DNA from: Stomorhina lunata
Lineage: Eukaryota; Arthropoda; Insecta; Diptera; Rhiniidae
Direction of reading: 5' to 3'
DNA: 64,000 bases
Assembly (NCBI GenBank): GCA_933228675.1
Contig: OW121741.1
Coordinates: 56,603,310 to 56,667,309 of the forward strand
The notes under the pieces are model-generated. The model was not told the origin of the DNA. It did not search any database and worked only from the letters and a program-made list of their open reading frames with translations. This document shows, piece by piece, positions 47,201 to 54,894 of the stretch (its first letter is position 1; every line of letters starts with the position of its first letter). The position numbers and the translations under genes were made by a program.

Positions 47201-47744
47201 AGCCGGCGTAAAGAGTGTAAAAACTCACCTACGTTAAATTTCTGGTGTGCAGAAATTCACATTTGAGGAGTTTGTAACGATGTTAACCCGCATCGAAGCA
47301 TGTCTTAACTCGAGACCTTTAACGGCAATGAGTGACGATCCCACAGATTTAGTTCCATTAACCCCAGGACATTTTTTGGTAGGAGCACCACTTTTGACAC
47401 CCCCTGAACCCGATCATTCTGATCTTAGTTTGAGTATTGCCAATAGGTGGCAAAAGCTCAAGGTGTTTCACCACCAATTTGCTTTGAGATGGAAGGAGGA
47501 ATACCTTAAGGAACTCCATCGTAGAGTAAAATGGAAATACCCACAAAAAGATTTTGAAGTAGGCGACTTAGTTGTGATCCGTCAGGATAATTTACCCCCA
47601 AATGAATGGCGGCTAGGTCGTATAGAGAAAACTTATGTAGGGCAAGATAGCAAAGTCCGCACTGCGGACGTGAGAACGGCTTCAGGCGTTTTTACTAGGC
47701 CTATCGTGAAGCTAGTTCTCCTACCTAATTCAGAAACCCACTGA
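44119..47744 (+). pseudogene. BEL-2 pol: RT, RNase H, integrase (broken)
   Basis: Continues from protease in frame 1 (44200-44508, with TVFGWIVTG), with a stop at 44506-44508. RT (44530-45438) is intact over its core: LPHHAVFKPESSTTKLR, ADIEKMYRQIL, FGVNCAPYLA and catalytic YVDD near 45197. A stop TAG at 45436-45438 precedes the RT-RNase H linker. A frameshift lies near 45810 and stops near 45995 and 46036 break RNase H (AFCDASEKAYGAALY, LWTDSTIVLSWL). Frame 46090-46950 carries the integrase zinc domain (HGGHSLML ... CKECTIY) and LDFAGPFDI. After a shift, 46965-47237 has LYSDNGTAFVGA and GGLWEAGVKS. A stop at 47235 precedes the C-terminal part with WRLGRIEKT, which ends at 47744. Confidence 0.92.
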
Positions 47745-47756
47745 TTTTTTTTTCTC

Positions 47757-47788
47757 TCTTCTACGTCTTTTTCTTTTCCGTTCTGCAG
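47757..47788 (+). promoter_or_regulatory. Candidate 3' splice site ahead of BEL-2 ORF3
   Basis: A pyrimidine-rich run (CTCTTCTACGTCTTTTTCTT and on) ends in TTCTGCAG with AG at 47787-47788, 5 nt before the ATG at 47794. The position relative to pol stop and ORF3 is the same as in BEL-1. Confidence 0.6.
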
Positions 47789-47793
47789 TTATA

Positions 47794-48243
47794 ATGGCAT
47801 CCCGTCGTTTAGAGGTCCATCGTAAACCCGAGGAATCCTCAGCTGAGGATAAGCGCCCACCCCGTGACGAGAGCCTTAGGGACTGTCGCTTGTGTAAGAG
47901 TGAGCACGCATTGAGGCTTTGCCCCAAGTTTCGCAGAATGCCGGTGGGGGAGCGGTGGGAAACTGTTAAACGGTTTCAATACTGCTTTAACTGCTTGGCA
48001 CACACTCACATGGTGTCTAAATGCAAGAGCCGTGAAAGGTGCATGGAGTGTTGTGACGAGCACCACACGCTTCTCCACCGCCATAAAAGGCAAAGTAACA
48101 CCCGGAACCCAGTGCAAAATAGTGAGATTCAAGCAAGCGGTAGTTCCAAGGCTCAGAAGAAGAAGAGGAACAAGAGAGGGAAGAAGGCCGCCAAGATTAA
48201 TTATAAATGTCATGTCCGGGCATATTGCACCCTAGTTTTTTAA
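47794..48243 (+). CDS. BEL-2 third ORF: zinc-knuckle protein
   Basis: 149-residue ORF beginning 50 nt after the pol stop and preceded by a splice acceptor. Residues ~30-105 have the same three knuckles as the BEL-1 ORF3 (CRLCKSEHALRLC, CFNCLAHTHMVSKC, CMECCDEHHTLLH). A Lys/Arg-rich tail follows (KAQKKKRNKRGKKAAK). The protease-like half present in BEL-1 ORF3 is missing; the last ~12 residues (HVRAYCTLVF) look like read-out. Downstream, 48340-48430 reads SPEASSEDYTEPEVVILSES in a different frame, perhaps the decayed or alternatively spliced remainder. The basic tail and knuckles predict RNA binding; function unknown. Confidence 0.65.
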   Translation: MASRRLEVHRKPEESSAEDKRPPRDESLRDCRLCKSEHALRLCPKFRRMPVGERWETVKRFQYCFNCLAHTHMVSKCKSRERCMECCDEHHTLLHRHKRQSNTRNPVQNSEIQASGSSKAQKKKRNKRGKKAAKINYKCHVRAYCTLVF

Positions 48244-48565
48244 TTATTTTATTTTAATATAAAAAAAATATAAATGAATTTTAAACATAAGAAGAAAGAT
48301 CTACCCTTTTTATTTTTTTCTATTTACCCCAAGATTTTATTCCCCCAGTCACCCGAAGCGTCATCTGAAGACTACACCGAACCCGAAGTGGTCATCCTGA
48401 GCGAGAGTATAATCCAGTGCCACATCAGAGTTTCTACCCCGGATCAACGCAGAACCCATCATCCTATTCTATTTTATTTATCTAAAAAATTGTTACAAAT
48501 CGTAAACTCTGTTTTCAGCTCACGTTTGACCCGCGTTTTTTCTTAGCCTTCCTTGTTGCAGTATT
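48244..48565 (+). other. BEL-2 ORF3 remainder and 3' non-coding sequence
   Basis: The plus frame at 48340-48546 may be an eroded continuation of ORF3. A pyrimidine-rich stretch ends in CCCCCAG at about 48344, a second acceptor-like site. Otherwise no recognisable gene. Confidence 0.4.
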
Positions 48566-48580
48566 GCAAGGGGGGCGGGA
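48566..48580 (+). other. BEL-2 polypurine tract
   Basis: GCAAGGGGGGCGGGA directly before the 3' LTR start TGTTTACGCG; same design as BEL-1 (GCAAGGCGGGCGGCAA). Confidence 0.85.
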
Positions 48581-48855
48581 TGTTTACGCGCATAATGTAA
48601 AAGGCCACCTGTCAAATTATTGTTCAGTGGCCTTTTCTATGTTTTCCTTTGGCGCAAATTTATCCGCTCTTTTTCTATTATTACATATTGTCAAATCACT
48701 TACTGTTGTAAACCCAAACCGAACGGTACGTAAAAACTACCCGATTTAAGCCGAAAAGATTTAAATAAATATAAAATTAAAATTTTGTAAACCACCCCCT
48801 AACTCTGTGATTTTTTTATTTCTTATATTTTCTCAATAAAATATTCCGGAGAACA
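48581..48855 (+). repeat. BEL-2 3' LTR
   Basis: 275 bp. Differs from the 5' LTR by about six substitutions and a short insertion (GATTTAAATAAATATAAA versus GTGCATATAAA). Keeps the perfect AAAAGGCCAC/GTGGCCTTTT hairpin. Confidence 0.95.
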
Positions 48856-48860
48856 CCTAT

Positions 48861-49106
48861 TATTTGCTCTCTCTTATGTATCAAATAATATATACATATT
48901 AACACTCATTATGTATAAGAGTAAAATCAGTAATTCTTTTTTACTAAGTTTGATATTGAAATTAGTACATGAGAAAAAGCAAATTAAGGGGAAATAGGGA
49001 ATAACAAATTAACTGACAGTGTGTCATAAAAATAAATTAACAATAAAACTTTTAATTATTTTAAATTATTTAATATTCTTTTCAATAGTTGTTGGTTTTC
49101 GCAACA
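48861..49106 (-). repeat. BEL-3 5' LTR, right part
   Basis: Continuation of the LTR after BEL-2, ending GGTTTTCGCAACA at 49106. 48958-49106 matches the 3' LTR fragment at 35139-35287. Together with 40576-40873 the LTR was about 545 bp. Confidence 0.85.
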
Positions 49107-49241
49107 ACAGCTCTAAAATTTTGAAACAAAGCATTTGTCCTGTATCGTTTTCATCTAATAACGAAATGTCTCGTCGTTCGATAAGTAATTTTATTTCATA
49201 TGTAAACTAAGGTGTAGCTCTCATTTAACATTTTATCTTTA

Positions 49242-49566
49242 GTCTAAGTTTACACACATCAAGTTTTGTTGCAAATTTTTTCTTTTTTTCTTTTGAAATT
49301 TCATTTACGTTTACACATTGAAATTTTGTATGAAACATTTTTGGGGTTTATTTTTTTTATTCCCTTTTCCCTTTTCAAAATGGACATGCAACAAATGTCA
49401 AGTTGAATAAAAAGAATAAAAGAGCAAAGAATAGAAGACAAAACGAATGAGGGAAGAGAAAGAATTTCAGAGCACAATCAAGTTTTATCCCCTTCTGTTT
49501 CTCTTGCCTCTCTCACCTACAAACTAAAAGTTGATGGAGCAAAACTTGATGTGTATGAACTTAGAC
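49242..49566. mobile_element. 325-bp MITE with TTA target duplication
   Basis: The left end GTCTAAGTTTACACACATCA and the right end, read inward, GTCTAAGTTCATACACATCA form inverted repeats of ~27 bp with three mismatches. TTA stands on both sides (49239-49241 and 49567-49569). Removing the element and one TTA restores the LINE frame, fixing both ends. TTA duplication suggests PIF/Harbinger origin. No ORF. Confidence 0.82.
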
Positions 49567-49944
49567 TTAAGAGCAACATGTTTGTCAAATATAGGGATAA
49601 TAATATTATTAAGTAGCTTAACTTGATTATTTGGACTTGTTGAATAATACATATCATCCCAATTTGCATTATTAATGTCAGTTTCAAGAGATGTTACATT
49701 TATATAATTGTAGTATCGATAAAACGCTTGTTTTTGTTGCTGATTGATATTATATTTATATGACGTAAATATAAGGTCATGTTTAGAAAATGCAGGTGCG
49801 GCAAGTTGACCATTTAACAATACAATGCTGGTATCCTTTACAAAGAAAATATCAAGCAAAGTAGATCCGGTGTTAGCGTTATGTGTAGGTCTAGTACTAT
49901 GGATAGTAGGCAAGTCTAAGGAAGACATAGCAGAACAAAGTTTA

Positions 49945-50506
49945 CACCATTTTCAATTGTAAATGAGAAATTTCCACATTGAATTGAGAAATTTTTATTT
50001 GAAATTGAGAATTTACAGATGAAAATGAGAAAATTACAATTGAAATTGAGAATTTTTATTACAAAATGAGAAAGTTTCAATTGAAATTGAGAATTTTCAT
50101 TTGAATTTGAGAAAATTCCAATTGAAATTGAGAAATTTCATTTGAAAATGAAAAATTTTAAATTAAAATGGGAATTTTCCATTTGTAAATGAGAATTTTT
50201 CATTTGTAATTGAGAAAAGTATAATTGAAAATTTTCTCAATTACAAATAAAAAATTCACAATTTCAACTAAAAATTTCTCAATTACAAATGGAAATTTCT
50301 CAATTTCAATTGTAATTTTCTCAAATTCAAATGAAAATTCTCAATTTCAATTGGAAGTTTCTCATTTTCAAATATAAATTCTCAATTTCAATTCGAATTT
50401 TCTCATTTTAAAATGAAAATTCTCAATTTCAATTGGAAATTTCTCATTTTCAAATGTAAATTCTCATTTTTAATTCGAATTTTCTCAATTACAATTGAAA
50501 ATGGTG
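49945..50506. mobile_element. 562-bp palindromic (foldback-like) MITE of ~20-bp units
   Basis: The ends CACCATTTTCAATTGTAA and its exact complement are flanked by TA on both sides (49943-49944 and 50507-50508). The left arm consists of repeated ~20-bp units of the type GAGAATTTTCATTTGAAATT. The right arm has the same units in the opposite orientation (TTTCTCAATTTCAATTGGAA). The centre lies near 50225. Removing the element and one TA leaves the LINE frame in register. No ORF. Confidence 0.88.
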
Positions 50507-50979
50507 TAGATCCAGATTGTGTAAGTGTATCGTCATTAAAATCTCCAGATAGTATTATATTTGAATACTGTAAATAGTTCTAGACCATTTATCAATGAAT
50601 CTATTTTTATATTTTTGTTAGGTCTGTATATACATCCTAATAGTAACCTCTCCTCTTTTGAGTTAAGCTCCACAAAGATATACTCGACATCATTCGCTGC
50701 TTGAAATTTAAAGATGAGCTTACACGAAAAGTTGTTTCTTATATAAATTGCAACTCCTCCAGCATTACCATAACGGTCACATCGAAAACATCTATAGCCT
50801 CGTAGTTCAAGATGTTTATCACTATGCGCTTCGGTGGACCAGGTTTCCGATACACATACTACATTTATACAAGAATTTTCGAAAAAGTAGCGAAATTCAT
50901 AAATTTTTCGGTATAAGCTTTGTGCGCTTGTATGGCAAATTTTGGAAGCGCTAATGCGTTTTTCTAATATACGAACCAT

Positions 50980-51269
50980 TTAAAAATTTCCATCTCTGGA
51001 ACCAAGTTCATCAATTAATGTGTTTATTATTTATCAAAACTGTAGCAACGCAATAAATTATTAAATTGTATATGTCAACAAATAGAATATAAAATAGTGC
51101 ATAGTTAGTTCAAAATTGCAAGTGGTATGAAAGTGTGTTATATAAATCATAAAAATTTTATTGTTTAAAATATCATATGTTGGATTAGGGAAAACAAATA
51201 CAATAAATATTGTCTTTGTACCAAATAAATACAGCAAGTATTAAGAACACAGAAATACACATGCTTGAA
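50980..51269. other. AT-rich segment, nothing recognised
   Basis: Upstream flank of the LINE fragment; perhaps its 5' region. No ORF, repeat end or RNA gene seen. Confidence 0.4.
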
Positions 51270-51616
51270 CAGTAGTACTTAAACCTAAGATAGGCACAAA
51301 AGAATAGAGCAGAAAACCAGGTAGAGTTGCCGTTTAACTAAAATTAGTATTATTTTTCATTGTGTAATTCTCATGTTGATAAAATATTATTATTTTTTTA
51401 TAAAAAATTTTTCGATAGAAATAATTTTCTATAGAAAAAGTTTCAATAGACATATTTTGCAATAGAAAAATAGAAAAGAAAACTTCTTTCTCTTTAAAAC
51501 ATGAGAACAACACAATGAAAAATAATACCAATTTAAGTTAAAAATATAAAAAAACGGCAACTCTACCTTGGGTTTTTTTGCTCTGCTTTCTTTGTGCCTA
51601 TCTTAGACTTACACTG
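51270..51616. mobile_element. ~347-bp MITE with long imperfect inverted repeats
   Basis: The left arm (from CAGTAGTACTTAAACCTAAG; then TAGGCACAAA, GTAGAGTTGCCGTTT, TATTATTTTTCATTGTGT) is mirrored by the right arm (ACACAATGAAAAATAATACC, AAACGGCAACTCTACC, TTTGTGCCTA, CTTACACTG). The arms are over 100 bp with mismatches. The central part (51390-51480) is AT-rich with TAGAAA repeats. Borders are approximate and no clear target duplication is seen. Confidence 0.65.
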
Positions 51617-51965
51617 TAAGTCTTACAGTATATTAGTAAATACAAAATTTACTTTGATTTGTTTCTAGTGAGAAATAAGTAAATACAAATAGTATATGAG
51701 AGTATAAAGTGAGTACAATTTTGTCTTGTTTTTTCTTTCTCTTGCATTTCTTTGCTTTGCCTTTCATTTGTACTTAGATTTACTATGAAAAAATTAAAAA
51801 AAGCAAATGTTTTTGAAAACAAATGTACTTAAGCAAAAAAATTCTGTGGTTATGTGATGACTTCATCATTAGGTGCATATGGTATATTATTTCTGTATAT
51901 CTTTTTCAGTCATATATATTTTCTATCTTCGGGATAGGAATGTTTATGTTTTGACAAATACCTTT
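51617..51965. other. AT-rich spacer, nothing recognised
   Basis: No coding frame or repeat border identified between the MITE and the Gypsy-D LTR. Confidence 0.4.
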
Positions 51966-52197
51966 TTAGTGCATTAAATAAAACACTTATTTAATATTAA
52001 CTAAAAATAAATTCTTTTATTTGGAAATCGAATAAATTCTGCAAACAAAACCTTGCACGCACAAAACTAAAAACTAAGTAACATAAGAATTATTGACTGC
52101 GTCAAATATAAACGTTTTATTGTATCAGTGTAGTAGTAAGATGTTGGATGATCAATTCGGGTTGCCAGATTGCAAACAATCAGTCGTGGACACTACA
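51966..52197 (-). repeat. Gypsy-D 3' LTR
   Basis: 232 bp; in element sense TGTAGTGTCCACGACTGATT...ATGCACTAA. Clearly homologous to the Gypsy-E LTRs, with several substitutions and small indels. Confidence 0.88.
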
Positions 52198-54197
52198 CCA
52201 CCCCCCCCCCTTCCAGAGTTTTGGTGCGGTTGATAAGGAAGTTGATCCAAAAATCTGACCTTGCGCGGTTGATGATTATGTTTTTCAAGCTAGAAAATCT
52301 CCATAGGTAGGTTTCGTCTGTCTATAGTCAGTGTTTTCTGCTTGGTTCCTACTTTTATTGTATAGGTTTTCGGATGTCGTAGGACCGTCATATGGAGCTT
52401 TCCATGGGGCGCGTATTGTGTCATCCCGTAGGAAAACAAAATTGCAAAAATGTAAATCTTTAGGAACGTAAATTGGTTTCCTACCATGCTGAGTGGTTGA
52501 TGTATGTCGTAAGCTTTAAAAATGTTGCTGAAGTTTAGTGATAAATTCAATTTCATTCATGTTTGTATCGGATTCTTCCGTCACAAAATAGCCTGGAAGT
52601 CTAATTGCTTGTCCATACTCCATTTCGGCTATGGATATGCCTAAATCCCATTTAACAGCTGTTCTTAGCCCCAACAATACTATGGGTAATTTTTCTGTCC
52701 AGTTTGTGTCGGCTTGGTGGCATTTAAAAGCGGCTTTTAAAACTCTTTGCCAGCGTTTCATAAGACCGTTTGCCTGTGGGTGATATGGGGTTGTCCTAAT
52801 GTGTTTTATACCCAGCATTTTTGCTAGTCCAAAAAGGTTACTTTCGAATTGTCGGCCTTGATCTGTTGTTATAAATTTTGGTACACCGAATCGAATAATC
52901 CACCCACTCAGGAGGGCATTCTCTACTGTTTCGGCTGTGATATCGGGAATAGGTATAGCTTCTATTCATAGGGAGTATCTATCTACGCAAGTTAGGCAAT
53001 AAGTGAAGCCGTTCGACATCGGTAGCGGCCCGATTAAATCAATATTTATATGTTCGAATCTTTTGTCCGGTACCGCAAACGTTTCCAGTTCACTTTGCGT
53101 ATGTCGCGTTATTTTTGCTCGCTGACAGTGTTGGCAGTTTTTCACAAGTGTTTTAATTTCAGTTTCAGTGTTCTGCTCCACTTATGTTCTGAATATTAAT
53201 ACTGAACTGGCTTATAAAGTTTAGTTGTCTGGTTTGACAAGGGGATAATCGATCCCACCTTTGTTCATATGCATGTACTAGTGGCTTATGGTCGGTAAAT
53301 ATAAAAAATTGTGTGCCCTCTAAGTAGTGGGGATTTCCCCAATTGACACTTGTCGATATTTATTACTAAACCTTTTTCTCGGTAAATTTTAAAAAGTTGA
53401 CGTAAATGATTCAAATGTTCATCCACTGATGTTCACGCGACCAGCACGTCGTCTAAATATGGAAAAACAAAATCGAAACCTTTGACAGTGTCGTCCATAA
53501 AGCGTTGGAATGTCTGGGCGGCGTTCCGTTGCCCAAAGGTCTTACAATCTATCACTGAAAATATGGTCTTACCATGTAGTTCACTTGGGAAATCCTGAAT
53601 GTATCGGACGGGGTAGTTGTCTTGAATTGTTTTTGCGTTTAGGAGTCTAAAATCACCATATTGACGCCACGATCCGTTTGGTTTTTTTGCTAAGTGTAGG
53701 AGACTTGTCCATTGACTCTTTGAGCGAACGCATATACCTCGATCTAACAAATAGTCGAACTCTTTTTTTGCTATTTCTAATTTTTCAGATGATAGTCTTC
53801 GAACTTTTTGAGATATCGGCGGGCCTATCGTTTTTATGAAATGTTTGACCTCAGATCGTGGAAGGCGTTGTTCAATTTTCGTCTTGTAACGATTGACGAT
53901 GAACAATCTGTGAGTTGACAGATACGACTAAGTTGGGTCTTACCCTTCATGTCGACTAAGATGTTAAAATTATGTAAAAAATCAACACCTATTATTATTA
54001 TTATTATTATTGGTCGATGACTTCAGAATTACGGAAATTTCTGCGCCGGGGTCTATTAGAAACTGTAACCCTGAATGGTTGTGTTTAACGTATAGGCGGC
54101 GTGTGTTTACGTTCAGCCTCTCTCTATTCGCCGCGAAAAAGGGAGGGCTTACTAGTTTTCCGACAATCGTGGGCGAAAGCTGCAAGGAGTGCGACAC
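52198..54197 (-). pseudogene. Gypsy-D pol (broken)
   Basis: The polypurine tract (GGAAGGGGGGGGGGTGG, 52198-52214) overlaps the pol end, as in Gypsy-E. From 54197 leftwards: protease with LIDPGAEISV, where Pro replaces the usual Thr of D-T-G. A short (Asn)n run from an ATT microsatellite (53993-54011) marks a deletion of the protease C-part. RT (53433-53906) keeps KKPNGSWR and the catalytic PYLDDVL, after a deletion of the ~35 residues between FSVIDCK and FGQRNAAQ. The region between 53430 and 53180 is largely deleted or frameshifted. Integrase pieces: 52966-53181 ([22 protein letters not shown]) and 52516-52818 ([18 protein letters not shown], where the catalytic Glu is Lys). 52290-52556 carries the C-terminal end. 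Dead. Confidence 0.85.
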
Positions 54198-54761
54198 TTG
54201 GTGGCACTTTCCTCAAACATTCGATGATACCAACAAATTTCGTTTGATGGTGAGCGTGAGGTGCATACGTTAGGTGATGTCCTGCGACATCACCTAGCGA
54301 CACTGTTAATTTTCGGCTGGGTTTGTATATCCACTTTACAGTCGGCTTTCTTGGCTAACACGTTTAAATCATCTTCTACAGTTGCTAAAATTTGTTGGAT
54401 GTGTTTTGGCAATTGGCGCATCCATAGCGCAGAATGTTTTTATCGTCTGCGGATAAGTTGTCGAACAGCCTCTTAAAACGGCAATAATTTGTCTCACTGA
54501 ATTCAGAAATCAATCTGGCCTTGAGAGTCTTATACTCATTTGCCTCATTTGCGTCAATATAATATCGGATACACATTTAAATATTGACGAATCGATTTCG
54601 GCTACTAACGTGTAGTACTTTGTGTAGTCTGCAGTTATTCCTGCCGGGATGAATTGTGCCTTAACCTGCAAAAACCACAATTTGGGATCTGGCTTCCAAA
54701 AAGGTGAAGGTTTTACGGCTAGTCAGGCTAACTGTGTGGCGTCGTTTGCTGCATTCGTCAT
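54160..54761 (-). pseudogene. Gypsy-D gag (broken)
   Basis: Starts at ATG 54761-54759, only a few nt after the primer site. The reading (TNAANDATQLA, then FWKPDPKLWFLQV, ITADYTKYYTLVAEIDSS) parallels Gypsy-E gag but has stops and frameshifts and lacks internal parts, notably the stretch before the C-terminal zinc motif. The frame 54385-54576 is the longest surviving piece. Confidence 0.8.
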
Positions 54762-54762
54762 C

Positions 54763-54782
54763 GTTGATATCGGTGGTCACCA
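54763..54782 (-). other. Gypsy-D primer binding site (tRNA-Trp type)
   Basis: On the minus strand TGGTGACCACCGATATCAAC. The first eight bases match the complement of tRNA-Trp plus CCA (TGGTGACC), the primer used by CsRn1-type elements; the rest is diverged. Confidence 0.65.
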
Positions 54783-54827
54783 CTTTAGTGCATTAAATAA
54801 AACACTTATTTAATATTAAATAAAAAC

Positions 54828-54894
54828 ACGTAAGAGTGTTATATTCGGCTTTGACGAATCTTAGATACCCTTCACCAATGGTGTTTCAAACGTT
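54828..54894. repeat. Fragment of the GTAAGAGTG/TACCCTTCACC repeat family
   Basis: CACGTAAGAGTGTTATATTC, GGCTTTGACGAATC and ATACCCTTCACCAATGGTGT: a ~67-bp diverged start of the family that forms the 13.8-35.1 kb array. Confidence 0.8.

Larger units (their letters stand above)
40874..48855 (+). mobile_element. Complete BEL/Pao element BEL-2
   Basis: A 7,982-bp plus-strand element inserted in the BEL-3 5' LTR, with a perfect 5-bp target duplication CCTAT (40869-40873 and 48856-48860), the length typical for BEL. LTRs are 268 and 275 bp with about six substitutions and one small insertion. It has a long leader, gag, pol and a third ORF. Several frameshifts and stops make it inactive. Confidence 0.96.
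49107..50979 (-). pseudogene. LINE-1st: APE-endonuclease fragment of a non-LTR retrotransposon
   Basis: Minus-strand remnant of a LINE ORF2 N-terminus. From ATG at 50979 it reads the endonuclease fold: CINVVCVSETW, RYGNAGGVAIYIRNN, LLLGCIYRPN and then GDFNDD near 50540. The palindromic MITE (49945-50506) interrupts it. The frame resumes with SSLDLPTIHSTRPTHN, STLLDIFF and the catalytic-type FSKHDLIF (SxHD-like). The TTA-flanked MITE (49242-49566) interrupts it again, and the frame runs on to a stop near 49203, with weak similarity to the endonuclease-RT linker after that. It ends where BEL-3 inserted (49106). RT is not present. The class (jockey/LOA/I group) cannot be decided. Confidence 0.8.
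51966..54826 (-). mobile_element. CsRn1-like Ty3/Gypsy element Gypsy-D (decayed, 5' LTR truncated)
   Basis: Minus-strand copy of the same family as Gypsy-E. It has a 3' LTR (51966-52197), a G-rich polypurine tract, broken pol and gag, a tRNA-Trp-type primer site (54763-54782) and only the last ~40 bp of the 5' LTR. The 5' LTR stops against a fragment of the GTAAGAGTG repeat family. Confidence 0.9.
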
